NCBI GenBank assembly: GCA_026119855.1
Contig: JAOWBW010000429.1
Span: forward strand, 434,001-498,000
DNA: 64,000 bases
Direction: 5' to 3'
Origin: Campanula takesimana
Taxonomy: Eukaryota; Streptophyta; Magnoliopsida; Asterales; Campanulaceae
Shown: in pieces, positions 49,301 through 61,618 of the stretch
How positions within the stretch are numbered: position 1 is the first letter of the stretch
How the letters are laid out: every line of letters starts with the position of its first letter
The notes under the pieces: model-generated
Told to the model about the DNA's origin: nothing
Databases searched by the model: none
What the model saw: the letters and a program-made list of their open reading frames with translations, nothing else
Position numbers and translations under genes: made by a program

Positions 49301-50264
49301 ATGTGCTCAAATAAGATTTGTTGTATCAATACATTCGGGATCGAGAAATCATTGAACTATGTAAGTTGACCATTGACCATGAATTACGTTCAATAGACAT
49401 CGTGAAACAAAGAGATTGTGATATGTTCTATTAAAGGATACGAACTTATATAAAGTTATACTAATTGGGTAGGTATGACGGTTTGCTAGAACCTAAGGGT
49501 TTATACCCATTGCCAACTTAGTATAATCCTAAAGGGTCACACACATTAGAACGAATCTTAAAAGGACTTAATTGGAATTATGGGTCGAAGGGATTTTGAG
49601 GAATATTAGGAATTTAGAGGAGAAAACAGGAAAAGGGGAAGATCCGGTTGGACCTTGATAAGGACCCGGCCGGATCACTGGTGAACCCGGGCGGACCTAG
49701 TCTTATACCCGGGCGGACCAAAAATCCTGTTCGGACTAGGTTTTTCCCAATACATTTTCTTACGTGTTTAATCACTTGTTGCCTATTTGGAATAGGTTTA
49801 ACAAGTATATAAACAGCCTCTAAACAGCCTAATCAGTCCTATTGCTTTGTGAGAACTTTCAAAGAGTTTGAGAGGTTTTATTCTTATTCTAAGATCATAA
49901 AAGTGAAGAACAAGAGATCACATATTTAATTCCATATAGTCTATTGTGAAAGCGTGTTTCACAAATTGGTCTAGCAACCAAGATCAAGAGTTTCTTGATA
50001 TTAGTTCGTGGTGTGGATACTGTTAGAGGGTGACACTAATCATTTTCAAGTTCGTGATCTTGTTCGTGATTGTGTTCGTGATCAAGTTTTGAAAAGCTCC
50101 ACCAAATTCAAGGTTGTTAAATCAAACGCTTCAAGGGTTAGTATTCTTGTATTCATCGTAGATGTATTTGATTTAATCATATGAATGGATCTATAGGCTT
50201 TGGGTTTCATAAATTTTAAATGCTATATTCCGCTGCGCATGTTGCCTAGAAACCCAACAATCCT

Positions 50265-51138
50265 AGGGAAACCAAATGATATTACTTTTATAACTACACA
50301 GACAACAAAGTGTTTGTTGCAAGAAATATTGCCTTTCTAGAGAAAGAGTTTCTCTCTAAAGGAATCAGTAAGAGTAAAATTAATCTCGAAGAGGTTCGAG
50401 AACCCGAAAATAACATTGAATCGATGGTGGAATCTGAACAAGTTTCACAAGGAGTTGTGGAACCCGTTCAAGATACACAAGCTCGTCGCTGATCTAGTAG
50501 GTTACGATCCGAACCCAAGAGATATGGATTTCTCATGACGGATAGTAATGAAGTAGAAATCATTGAAAATGATGAACCTACTTCCTACCAAGAAGCGATG
50601 TCCTCTCCTGACTCGGATAAATGGCTTGGATCTATGGAATCCTAAATCCAATCCATGTATGATAATTAAGTTTGAAACTTGATAGATGCACCCGAAGGCG
50701 TAAAAACCGTAGGATGCAAATGGGTTTTCAAAAAGAAAACTGACATGGATGGAAAGGTGCATAGTTATAAAGCTAGACTTGTAGCGAAAGGTTATAAGCA
50801 GATTCATGGTATTGACTATGATGAAACATTTTCACCCGTAGCAATGATCAAATCTATAATAATTTTAATTGCCATAGCTGCATATTATGACTATGCGATA
50901 TAGAAAATGGATGTCAAAACAGCGTTCCTTAACGGGAACTTACTTGAGGATGTGTATATGACACAACATGAAGGTTTTGTGAATCCAGAAAATTCTAATA
51001 AGATATGCAAGTTGCAAAAATCCATATATGGATTAAAGCAAGCCTCAAGGAGTTGGAATCTTTGATTTGATGAATTAGTCATAGAGTTTGGCTTCATCAA
51101 GAATGAAGATAAACCTTGTGTATACAAGAAAATTAGTG
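50265..51138 (+). pseudogene. F1 pol part 2: integrase C-terminus and RT start
   Basis: Reads on from the sequence cut at 40350: FVARNIAFLEKEFLSKG, then CKWVFKKKTDMDGKVHSYKA, GIDYDETFSPVA, MDVKTAFLNGNLLEDVYMTQ and KLQKSIYGLKQASRSW. At least five stop codons interrupt. The first RT catalytic Asp (MDVK) is present. Ends at the F3 solo LTR. Confidence 0.88.
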
Positions 51139-51143
51139 GGAGC

Positions 51144-52532
51144 TGTTAGGTTTTGATGCATCATGCGCAGCGGAATTAACATAAGATCAAACACCCATGA
51201 GCCTGGATCTGTGCATGTTGATTAAATTAAATACAAGATGAAAGACACATACCCTTGAAGATCGAATCCATGAACATGGACATTGAGGTGCTAACGCAAA
51301 CACCCTCTATCGGTATCCACATGTCGAACGGATATCAAGAACACCTTATTGATCTAGATTGCTAGACCTAAGGCTTGATGAAGAAACGATTTCTTCGTAG
51401 GAATTATTTTACTCCATTGATCATTGAATTTTGATGATTCTCAATCTCAAAATAAATAATCATAGCTCTCTATATTTTATTGTTTCTAAAACAATGTATT
51501 ATGATTTCACAAATCACCATTAGGGGCTGTCAAACCTGGCTGCATATCTTATATGAGGGTTTGACCTAATTCCGTTTAGGATCGGGATTCCTTGTCGTAC
51601 AAGAATTCTGAACAAACTGACCAGAGTCGGGACCCCAGCCGTACAGCTATATCAAAGTCGTATGCCTATGAAGGCGCCGTACGGTGGCAGTATGTAAAAT
51701 CCTAGATTTTAAGCCTTTTCAATCCGTTCTATTGTGTGTGACCCAATAGGATTATACTAAGTTGGCAACGAGTCCGAATGAGTCAGAACCCGTAAGCCAT
51801 AAGCAGACTCTAGCAAGCCATTATCACTACCCAATTAGTATAACTTTGAAAGTCCAAAGTTTCCTTATAAAACATATCACAATCCCTTTGTCGCACGATA
51901 TCATATTGGACATAAGTAATGGTCCACGTCAACTTATGTTGTCCAATGCTTTCTCGATCCCGAGTAGAATGATATGAGCAAATGACATTGAACACATCAA
52001 TTCATTTGGGCATGGCTATGCACTATCATCAATCTCACTCATCGAGTGGCCAAGCAGATATCTCTCTTGAGAGAGGGACAAATCCCATCTTGACTTATCA
52101 TTCTTCCTTACATGAATCCGATTATTCAAATCGTAGCCTTTATAACTTCCCGGTTAAGGTCAGTGTTTGAGTACGTCAAACATAATGTTCATCATGTAGA
52201 AGACCATGATAATATCAAGTCTATGGATATCAAATGATATAGCTATTATGAGATTTAATTATGACATTTGACAATGACATAAATCTCATAACGGGTCTAT
52301 CCAGTACATTATTCTCCAATAAGTACCCACATGTTTAATCCGCATCCTATGCACCATAATCATCATATGATTATCCATTAAACTCATGCTAGCCCTTCAT
52401 AAGTGCTAGGGACAATGATTATTATAATAAACATGCAAAAAATATAATATTCAGGTTTATTATCTCTATAACAATGAAGCTATGATATAACGCATAGGCC
52501 TTTCTCAAGGGCCTAGGGCATAATATCCAACA
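51144..52532 (-). mobile_element. F3 solo LTR in F1 reverse transcriptase
   Basis: 1,389 bp, minus-strand orientation, from TGTTAGGTTTTGATGCATC to CATAATATCCAACA on the plus strand. Exact target duplication GGAGC (51139-51143, 52533-52537). Palindromes near 51640-51690 are decayed forms of CCGTACGG. Confidence 0.92.
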
Positions 52533-52537
52533 GGAGC

Positions 52538-53551
52538 GTAGTAATATTTCTAGTGCTATATGTCGATGACATATTGATAATTGGAAACGATATTCCTGCA
52601 CTTCAGTCTGTAAAAACTTGGTTAGAAAAATACTTTTCAATGAAAGATATGGGTGAATCCGCTTACATCCTTGGAATTAAGATCTTTCATGATAGATCTA
52701 AGAGACTGATTGGTTTAAGTCAAAGTACATACATTGATAAAGTTCTTAAAATATTATGTATAGAGAACTCTAAGAGAGGTAACCTGCCAGTGTTACATGG
52801 TAAAAGTCTTAGCAAGACTCAGTGTTCTAAGACAACTGATGAGCGGGAGCGCATGAATGGAATCCCATATGCTTCGGCAATAGGATCCATTATGTATGCC
52901 ATGATATGTACTAGACTGGATGTCTCTTATGATTTGAGCATGATGAGAAGATACTAGTCAGATCCTGGTGAGAGTCACTGGATAGCAGTCAAGACGATTC
53001 TTAAGTACTTGAGAAGGACTAAAGACTCGTTTTTGATTTATAGAGGTTTGGAAGATGATCTTGTTGTAAGGGGTTACACAGATGCAAGCTTCCAACCTGA
53101 CAAGTATGACTATAGATCACAATCTGGTTTTGTGTTTATGCTAAATAGTAGTGCTGTAAGCTGGAAGAGTTCTAAGCAGAGTACAGTAGCTGATTCTACA
53201 ACGGAAGCTACGTATTTAGCTGCATCAGATGCTGCTAAAGAAGCTGTTTGGATCAAGAAATTCATAACTGAATTAGAGGTGGTTCTTAGCATTGCTAATC
53301 AAATAGACCTTTATTACGACAATAATGGTGCTATTGCTCAAGTAAAGGAACCAAGAGCACATCAAATATTCAAACACATACTTATGCGTTTTCATCTCAT
53401 TCGAGAAATCGTAGAGAGGGAAGACGTGAAGATATGCAGAGTACTAACGGATGATAACATAGCTGATCCGCTAACAAAGGGACTTCCTCAAGCTAAACAT
53501 GATGGTCATGTTAGGTCCATAGGTATTAGACACATTAGTGATTGGGCCTAG
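52538..53551 (+). pseudogene. F1 pol part 3: RT end and RNase H
   Basis: RT catalytic YVDD (LLYVDDILIIGND-like region, about 52555), then KDMGESAYILGIKIFHDRSK, a stop near 52957, and RNase H with GYTDASFQPDK, WKSSKQSTVADSTTEATYLA and DNIADPLTKGLPQAKH. EATY replaces the usual EAEY. The frame closes at 53551, followed by the purine tract GTGCAAGTGGGAGAT at 53551-53565. Confidence 0.9.
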
Positions 53552-53565
53552 TGCAAGTGGGAGAT

Positions 53566-55042
53566 TGTTGGTGTATATGCCCTAGGCAAGTTATTGGCAC
53601 GTTGTTTGACAATGTTTGTTATCACCTTTTTATTATACAAAGAGATGTTTTAGATTATTATTTGTTGTTACATGTTTTGTTATAATAATCTTCGTCCCTA
53701 GTACTTATGAAGAACTAGTATAAGTTTAATTCGATGATCATGTGTATGGGATGCAAGTTAAACTAATGGGTGTGTGTTGGGGAACACATACTAGACATGA
53801 CCCAACTATGAGGTTTATGTCATGGTCAAGATGTCATAATTAAACCTCTAAATAGTTATATCATTGAATCCTTAGACCTGAGATTATTACGATCTTCCAC
53901 ATAGTGGAGATCATGTTTGATATATTCAAACGTTACTCTTAACCAAGTAATTATAAAGGATATGATTGGCATAATCGAAGCTATGTAGGGAAGTGTAATA
54001 AGTTAAGATGGAATTTGTCCCTCTTCGTGAGAGATGTCAAGCTTGGGCCCTTCGATGAATAGTATTGATGAAATGTATGGCTGTGCTCAAATGAATTGAT
54101 ATGATCAATGCCATTTGTATTATCAACTATTTGGAGTCGAGAAAAGTATTGGGCATTGTAAGTTGACCATTGATCATGGCTTACGCTCAATGACATCGTG
54201 GACAAAGAGATTGTGATATGTTCTATATAAAAGGATTCACGAACTTTGACAAATTATATTAATTGGGTAGTCATGATGGCTTGCTAGAGTCCGCTCATGA
54301 TTTATGAGTACAAATGTGTTTGGACTCATTTCCAACTTAGTATAATCCTATGGGGTCACACACATAAGAACGAATTGTTTAAAAGGATAAAATGAGATTC
54401 TGGGGGTGCACGGCCGAGCACTATGTACATAGCGGCCGTGCACTATAAGTTACAGAAGGTCTGTTTTTCCGGTCCTTAGAGCACGGCTGCTCCCCTCAAA
54501 GGACTCGGCCGTGCTGCTCGGCCGCTCCCCACAAAGGACACCGTCTTGCATGACCGACTGGAACAAAATCTGATTTCATTTTTAGACGTGATTTTGACTA
54601 TTACTCCTTAATGGTTAAGGACTAATAGTTATAAAAGGCCCTCTAAGAACCCTAATCAGTAACAATTGATATTAGATCAATAAGAAAGTCTCAAAGAGAG
54701 AAAACTAGTCTTCTTCTTCCTCAAGAACAAGAACCCTAGTTTTCATATAGCCTACTTTGGATCTAGCAATCCTGATCAAGAAAGTGTTCTTGATATTCGT
54801 TCGTGTGTGGATACACATAGAGGGAGTCGATCTCAACTCCTTCAAGTTTTTGGTTCATCAATTCAAGGCGTGTTCTTGCGATCGTGATTCAAGAGCGCGA
54901 AGAACAAAGATTCAAGATCTGAAATTTTTAAAGCATCATCACGGTTAGTATTCTAAATTCATATCCATATTAATTTAATCATCTTGAATGGATCTAGGCT
55001 TTTGGGTTTATTCTGATGTGCATTATAGTGCAAAACCCAACA
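53566..55042 (+). repeat. F1 3' LTR
   Basis: 1,477 bp, same ends as the 5' LTR. Palindromes CGGCCGAGCA / GCGGCCGTGCA at 54409-54530, TATA box TATAAAAG near 54630. Target duplication GAAGG follows. Confidence 0.92.
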
Positions 55043-55146
55043 GAAGGAAGCACATCTACAGTAGGAAAACTGACTGTAATTAGAGAGACACCTGCGGCAA
55101 TACAATTCATTTAGCCAGCCAAGAAAGAGGGTGGAAAATATTTTTT

Positions 55147-55352
55147 GCTGGTCCACATCACTAATGCATTTCATTGAGCTTTCTTGATTGATAAAAAAAT
55201 TTGTTGTACCAACAATTAGGGATTCCCCATAAGAAACTGGAAAGGGGTTGCTGGTCCACATCACTAATGCATTTCATTGAGCTTTCTTGATTGATAAAAA
55301 AATTTGTTGTACCAACAATTAGGGATTCCCCATAAGAAACTGCAAAAAGGGT
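55147..55352 (+). repeat. 103-bp tandem duplication in copy B
   Basis: 55147-55249 and 55250-55352 are nearly identical; copy A has one unit (near 24642). Confidence 0.85.
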
Positions 55353-55791
55353 GCTTCAAGTCTATTTTCATGTTATCAAACAGTCTTTAGTTGTATCGAG
55401 TGCAAAGTGCAAACATAGTACTAATAATACCTTTATTAATTGTCTTTTACCTATATTATTTTTTACAATAATACAATCAATAAGTTTCAACAATCTTCAA
55501 TGTAGGGATAAAAGAGTAATTAATTAGAGTATCTTTTACCCAAACGTGAAAAGCGACACGTATTGCCAATCAGAAACAGAGTAATAAATATGCATCATTT
55601 AAATTTATACAATCAAAGTATAATTAAATGTTAAATTTTGATTGCTTGGATTTTTTTTTTGTTTGAAGAAAAAAAAATTAATTGCTTAGATAGTGTTCTA
55701 TTATTTATATTTTAATTTTGATTAAATTTAGTTTTTTATTTTATTAATATAAAAACCGTGCAATGGATGAGTGCAATGCTAATTTTAAACA

Positions 55792-56058
55792 CTCCTCGTG
55801 TTTCAAAACTCATGTCGTTTTAGGAGTTAATTTTTGTTTCAAAATATTTGACGTTTTACTATTTTTAAAGAGTATTTGCTCTTGTTTGACTAATATACCC
55901 TTATTCATTAATGATGAACTATCTCTTGTATGTGCATTTAAACTGCCTAGGAAATTGGATTTTGTTAGGGGTACACAAGTCTTTTTTATATGTATTAATT
56001 GCATTTCTTAATACGTGTGAAGAAGTCTATAACGATATGTATTTTGAAACGGATGGAA
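55792..56058. mobile_element. Stowaway-like MITE in copy B
   Basis: Same 267-bp element as 25213-25479, at the equivalent place in the duplication. Confidence 0.7.
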
Positions 56059-57052
56059 TAATACTAGCATACATTGCATCGAACCTATAGATTGACTGTG
56101 TCTTTAGCCATCTTGGACCTGAAGGGTTGCTCATAAATGTTTGTCATCTCCCGCTCCTATTAATAACTATCAATAATTACAAACACAATTTTATGAATAT
56201 TTTTTTAAAAAATCATCACTAACTTGGATTACCTATATCGATATATATATTATTTATTTGAATACATTTTTGAAAGGTATTATAATATTATGTGTTAATT
56301 GCTAACACAAATTTACAACACAATGTAATTTGATTTATTAGTAATTAATTACATAATTTAATTAAAGTAACATGAAAATGATATTATTTTAAATGCAGTA
56401 TATGCATATTTCTAACCATATTTATATTTACGCTATCTAATCAATTAAGCAGACCATCAAATAAAAGAGAAAAACAAAAAAGATAATGCACGAAAAAACA
56501 ATGAAAGTTATGATAATACATATTTCATTAACCGACTTCTAGGATACATATTTACAATGCCTATCATTATTAAAAAAATACTATAGATTTCAATCCTGAA
56601 ACCTACCGGGCCGGACCTCTCTAAGATTTTTAAAGACCCGAAAGGCCAAGCCCGCACAAAGCAAATAATGGGCTAACATGTGGTTGATTTTCTATTGCAC
56701 TAAAGATAGTACTTATTTCGAATTTTGGAATAAGTCTTGGGCCTCTTAACTATCTGACTCTATGTAATTCTAATTATGTAATTCATTTTACTTAAATTGA
56801 GCGACAAGAGTGGGTTGGTTCCTATCGCAGTGTTTCAGCTAGCTAGGTTGAGACTACAACAAATAAGAGACTAATTAAAAATTGTGTTTTCATATCCAAC
56901 ACTATATAATTAATTAACTATATGCTAGTATCCATAAATAACATAACTAGAAATGAAAACTTCACTAGAAATAGAAGAAAAAGAAACATAACTATTAGTA
57001 GTAATTTGGTATGAGTCTTCACTTCGGTTGGTCGGTCGGTCAGGGCGGGTCT

Positions 57053-57364
57053 TCAACGCTTATTCTTCTGGACATGCTCGTTACGGTAGTGGATGTTGAG
57101 TGATGCACCATCAAGGAATCGTCTGGAGCAGCGTTTGCATACTTCTCTTGCATACAAATGGTTATTGTTTTGGTGGTTGATCAGAGCTTAAAATGACTTG
57201 CAAAGCTTATTACAAAGGTCACAATGACCCTCCTCCTTGTCTTCCTCTTCCTCTACAATGAGCTGTGCGTGTGGTGGAACAAGTGGTGGTGGTTGAATGG
57301 GCTGGAAGGGGTGGTTGGGGTTACTACCCTCATACTCGAACCAATCTCTGTTGTTGTTGTTCAT
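57053..57364 (-). pseudogene. Small acidic C2H2 zinc-finger gene with one in-frame stop
   Basis: ATG at 57364 opens MNNNNRDWFEYEGSNPNHPF, a Pro-rich stretch and an acidic block (VEEEEDKEEG). Finger 1 starts CDLC (codons 48-51), but codon 59 (57190-57188) is TAA; the same frame continues through the His pair of finger 1 (64, 69; C-x2-C-x12-H-x4-H) and a full finger 2 (C76, C79, H92, H97), ending KNKR at 57053. All other finger residues are kept, so the loss is recent, or the stop is read through. A TATA box (TTTATATAAAC) lies about 100 bp upstream. Not a named family to me. Confidence 0.7.
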
Positions 57365-58089
57365 ACTGGCTAGTGGGGCTCAAAATTTGTGTCTTTTAGA
57401 CTTAGTGAGAATGGTTGGTATGAGCAAACGAGACTGTGGAAATGTGAGTTTATATAAAGGAACTGTGCAATAAGTTACTGAAGTTGATGTTCGATCAGCT
57501 TCTTCTTAATGATCTATATACGCGAGGTACAATAAGATATAACTCTCCAGATATTGTTCATAACAGAGAATCGTGATTATTAGCCTAAAAACAAACATTT
57601 ATACCTTACCATAATTGCAATCTCTGCTTACTTGTAGAGCTTTATTTCACAGCTATGCTATGATCTAAGCCGGGACCATTCCCGCGTTGTTGCACCGGTG
57701 GTGAGCCGGACCTGATTGAGCACCACCACCTTCGTACCTTCTCTACAAAGACAATGCGACCCTTTATGCTATGAAAGTAGTCTTCTTCTGACAGAAGAAG
57801 ACTACTTTGTTAAGTTATTGTTAAACTAGTGTTTTAAATATTTTATCTTAGGTATAGTACTAGGTAACTAAGTGGAAGTATTATAGGTAATTTTGATGAT
57901 TTTATAGTTTGCTAATGGTGGCTTCCCAGTTTCTAAGCTTGTTGTAATCACTTTAAATCGGTTGGATGAAATTAGTAGAGTATATTTTAATTTTCAATGA
58001 ATTAGTTTTTTTTTCTTTATGTTTTCTTATTCGATTAATCTTAAAATGAATGTTCAAGTTTTTTTCTTGAATTAAGAGTAAATTTGAAC
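57365..58089. other. Spacer with zinc-finger promoter and short hairpin
   Basis: Contains the promoter of the preceding gene. At about 57777-57806 AGTCTTCTTCTGACAGAAGA is an almost perfect palindrome. Otherwise AT-rich, nothing recognised. Confidence 0.5.
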
Positions 58090-58915
58090 ATTTATATTAA
58101 GATGAGGTAGTATTACTATAGATCTATTAATTCCTCCTAGTTCTACCTAATTTCTTTATTTATTTTCTTGTTTTTTTTCGTTGATTCCTTCCTTAGCTTA
58201 ACATTCAACTGTTGTGCCAAAGTAATGTTGGAGTATATATATAATATTTATTTTAAAAACTTATGTGATTTAATGAATAAATTTGTGATGTTGATGAATA
58301 GTAAGATGATGATAATTACTACTTCTTTTGTGTGTGATAGCTTTATGGATTAACTTACATGCAACAATTCATCTAAATAAATACCTTCAATTAGAATTGT
58401 GCTTTTTGGATGGATATAATGAGGAATAACATCAACCTCATGTATTGAACTCGCTCTCTGTTTATATTCATTGTTCCTTTTACGTCTGTTTTTCATCAAA
58501 CTCCACGAAACCAACCACACAAAGTGTAAAACACACACATATATAATAGTCTGTTGAGCATAAATTTTAGGAATTGCATGTCAAAAAAAAATATGTTGAT
58601 AAATAATTAGTGTAGTTAATTTATTTAAATATAAAATGTGCATTGCGTGTGTATCACACATGTTTAAATCTAGTTGTTGTAAATATGAACAAAAACAAAA
58701 TCATTGGTAAATACTTCAACTAATTCAAAACATTCATTAATAAGAGAAACAATCATTTTCTAAAATTTGATGGGAAATTATTTCAACAAAAAACAAAAAA
58801 AAAACTAGTGGAATCGGACCACTAGTTAGTATAACTAGAAAAAAAAACTAGTGAAGATTGTAAGTTTCTTAAATTCAGAAGATTATATGAACTCAGTATA
58901 GATGTAAATTGTAAT
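58090..58915 (-). repeat. Inverted-repeat segment S, right copy
   Basis: Reverse complement of 27355-28205. Contains a Helitron-like 3' end (hairpin about 58637-58660, then CTAG|T at 58670-58674). A second such end follows at about 58921-58958 (TGTGCATTGCACGTGCATCA, then CTAG before T). Confidence 0.8.
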
Positions 58916-59297
58916 ATGGACTGTGCATTGCACGTGCATCACACAAATTCAACTCTAGTTATTATTGTTGGATATTATGCATTGCACCGGTGGAAGCCTT
59001 TACAATGTCATAGACGGAGAGGTTGAAATTTTAAGTTAAGAACGGAATCAGTAAAAAAAAAAAACATAAAAAAGATAAAATATTTTAATATAATAATTTC
59101 ATTCAACCGATCAAAGCCACTACAGCAAGCTTAACACTCCCACTTTTTTTTTCTTGAAAGAAAATACTCCTACTTAAGACAAACTATTTAAAAATACTAC
59201 ACTAAATGTGACATAACAATTACTATAACTAAGACAAATTATTTAAAAATACTTAACTAAAAGTAACATAACAAACTACTCTTCTTTGGTCGGTTGA

Positions 59298-59690
59298 TTA
59301 ATGGTTCATCACATATCGGTGAGTCCACAAAGATGCACGATCTTCGAAACGCTGGGAGCATGAACCGCAAACGTTTTTAGCTCTACGATGAATCACATTT
59401 TGGTGTGTGATCATCTTTGGGAATGTATCAAACATTCTTGGACAAAGATTGCACTATATGTACTGTGCACCAAAACCAACCACCTCTCCCTCTTCCTCCT
59501 CCGCATCTTCCTCCTCCGCCGATGCCTCCGATACACACTCCTCCTCCTCCTCCTCCTCATTTTCCGTCTCCTTAGCCTCCTCCGCCTTCCATTTCTCTTT
59601 CTCCTCCTCCTCCTCCTTTTGGTAAAACTCCGGTAGTGGTGGTGGTGGGTGGTTTGGATCCCCAAACTGAAACTTGTGGTAATCGCTCAT
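59298..59690 (-). pseudogene. Acidic C2H2 zinc-finger gene with in-frame TAG
   Basis: ATG at 59690 opens MSDYHKFQFGDPNHPPPPLP, then a strongly acidic region (Glu runs; codons 25-72). Codon 79 (59456-59454) is TAG. The next codon starts finger 1 in the same frame: C80, C83, H96, H101, then finger 2: C108, C111, H124, H130, and TAA at 59300-59298. So the N-terminal half and both fingers are open, parted by one stop. A TATA box (TTTATAAAC) is about 75 bp upstream of the ATG. Either a young pseudogene, a truncated acidic protein, or stop readthrough. Confidence 0.72.
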
Positions 59691-60428
59691 GATCACTGTG
59701 AGAGATGTTTTGAGAGGATTTTTGTGTGAAGAGTGAAGAAGAAGGGGAGGATGGTGGCATGGTTTATAAAGAAAGGCTGAATTGAAGGTGCAAATGATGT
59801 TTATGGAGTAATTAAGTTTTACAGAAACCAGCTAGATGAACATCAACGTTGATTTTCCAAGAATAGAATCATGGAGGGTACAAGTGATACAAATGTTTGA
59901 AAAGAGTATCAATATCATAGTTTTGTTCAGGAGGTCTTCGTCGTTGTCTTAATGAGTTTTTGCTAAACCCTACCTATATTATTAGGTACTAATTTCTACT
60001 ATTGTACTATTCTTATAGTATTAATAATGCATAAAACATTGGTTAATAAGTGATAAAATTAAAGGCATAGTTTTATATTGGGTTTTTTTGTCCAATACTG
60101 CTAGTACAAGTCGGCGCCATTAATTCTTACCTTTCTATTGTTGCCTAAATTCAATCTCTAACTTAATCGGTTAGTTACAAATAATCAAAAAAATATATTC
60201 ACTCCATTTTTAAATATAAGTCATTTTAAACTTTATCACACATAATAAGGTAAAATAATTAAATTGGTAAAAGAAATTAGTGGTAAAATTCAATTAAATT
60301 TATCATTAAAAAACTAACGAGATTATCCTTTTAAAACTTGAAATTTCACATTGACTTAATTGGAAGGGTACATATTTAATAATCTTGATGGAGGGAGATC
60401 ATTAATGATCTGGAAGATCATAGTAGAG
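59691..60428. other. Upstream region of the zinc-finger gene; AT-rich DNA
   Basis: Holds the TATA box near 59763-59770. The rest is AT-rich with no feature that I recognise. Confidence 0.5.
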
Positions 60429-61559
60429 TCTATATAATAAAGGTTGAACTGCATAAAGCACGTTCTCTCCAAAACTTGCACTTAGACAGCATGTTGACTA
60501 GGTATATTATCCCAATTTCAATTGCTAAAAATACCCTTATCATTAATAATGGTATCAAAAAATAGTTAGTTCAATAATTATATTTTAGAAAATTGTGAAC
60601 AATAATCAATACTCTTATAGAAAGAAAATGCTTTCTCGATCAAATTACCCTTACACTCATTCATGCATTAGTTTAAATCCTTGCCACATTAATTCATGTT
60701 CTTATTTCAAAACAACCTCATTAGATTAGCATTCTCACTTTCATGCTATTTCATCTACTTTCATTTTTTTTTAAAATAAAATATATATGTTTCAATGTGT
60801 AGTGTATCAAATCATTTACCTTTAATTTGCTTGCAATTTTATTTTAGTACTCCTTTCGTTGCAAAATGATCCTCTCATTTTTTTTGTTATTATGAATGAA
60901 TTTTGATCAATTATTTTAGGTTGATTTGATTATCTTAATCTAAATTTATTGATAGTATTTTTGAAGGTGTATCACGTACAAGTTTTAGGTTTTCATTGCT
61001 ATACTTATATCAACTTATAATTATTGCTCAAAGTTCATTAGTAGTAACAACAACAAAAAAATAAAAAATAAAAACATTTTGAAATGGAGGGAGTATTAAA
61101 GTAAAGCCTTTCACTCACCGATGATGGGGAATTATGAGAATAGAGGCTTTAAAACGTGTTAATTTAAAACATGTTAATGGTCCATTCAAAAAAAGAAGTA
61201 ATGATTGTGATAGTAATTGACTAGTGGATAAACTGAATATTACATGGGTTATCCTACCGAAAATGATTGTGTTTTAAATTAAGGTATTGTATTTATTTTT
61301 ATTAAATGTGTTTCTCCCTTAAATTATTGTTTTGAATCATAAAATTGGAAAGACTAAAGAGTAATCAATTATACGTTACATTATTTAGAATAAAAAATCT
61401 CATAGGCCTGAATATTAAATTTATATCATGATAATTTTTATGTTGAAGTAAGTGTCTTCAAAATTATATTTTTTAAAATTATTTTTAATTATAAGACTTA
61501 TTTTGTAGTTAATTTATCAATTTTTTGTCATTGCGTTTAACGCACGGGTGTTTTACTAA
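60429..61559 (+). mobile_element. Possible small Helitron D
   Basis: Starts TCTATATAATAAAGG and ends with a hairpin GCGT TTA ACGC, GGGTGTTTTA, CTAA before T. Upstream base is G rather than A, so the 5' limit is doubtful. Contains a Stowaway. Confidence 0.4.
60850..61093. mobile_element. Stowaway MITE
   Basis: Ends CTCCTTTCGTTGCAAAATGA and TTGAAATGGAGGGAG with TA flanks; 244 bp. Confidence 0.8.
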
Positions 61560-61618
61560 TTTTTGTCATAAAGACTTTAGAGAAACTAGAAAAACTGTCA
61601 TTTCTCTTTTACTAATAA

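Larger units (their letters stand above)
40356..50259 (+). mobile_element. F2 solo LTR inserted in F1 integrase, split by an inverted element
   Basis: Left part 40356-40878 begins TGTTGGTGTTGTATGC; right part 49301-50259 ends GCCTAGAAACCCAACA. Together they equal one F2 LTR (about 1.48 kb). Target duplication ATCCT (40351-40355, 50260-50264) is exact. F1 coding sequence resumes directly after. The right part has palindromes (GACCCGGCCGGATC, CCGGGCGGACC; 49650-49745) upstream of a TATA box (49806). Confidence 0.88.
34971..55042 (+). mobile_element. Copia element F1 (Angela/BARE type) with nested insertions
   Basis: Both LTRs are 1,477 bp (34971-36447, 53566-55042) and the target duplication GAAGG is exact (34966-34970, 55043-55047). 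Order is LTR, initiator-Met PBS, long leader, gag, protease, integrase, RT, RNase H, purine tract, LTR: Copia order. The RNase H end (KQSTVADSTTEA, NIADPLTKGLPQAKH) resembles Angela/BARE. It is dead: stops, frameshifts and a lost integrase segment. An F2 solo LTR block enters at 40351 and an F3 solo LTR at 51139. Excluding these the element is about 8.8 kb. Confidence 0.93.
28868..56923 (+). repeat. Segmental duplication, copy B (interrupted)
   Basis: Matches copy A in three blocks (28868-30518, 34317-34970, 55043-56923), parted by Helitron B and by the nested F1 retrotransposon. Copy B lacks the TRIM, and has its own small tandem duplications (20 bp at about 29143-29182; 103 bp at 55147). 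Confidence 0.85.

Noticed and set aside
59388..59665. Ser-, Leu- and Arg-rich frames on both strands
   Set aside because: By-products of the Glu-rich repeat in the zinc-finger gene on the minus strand.
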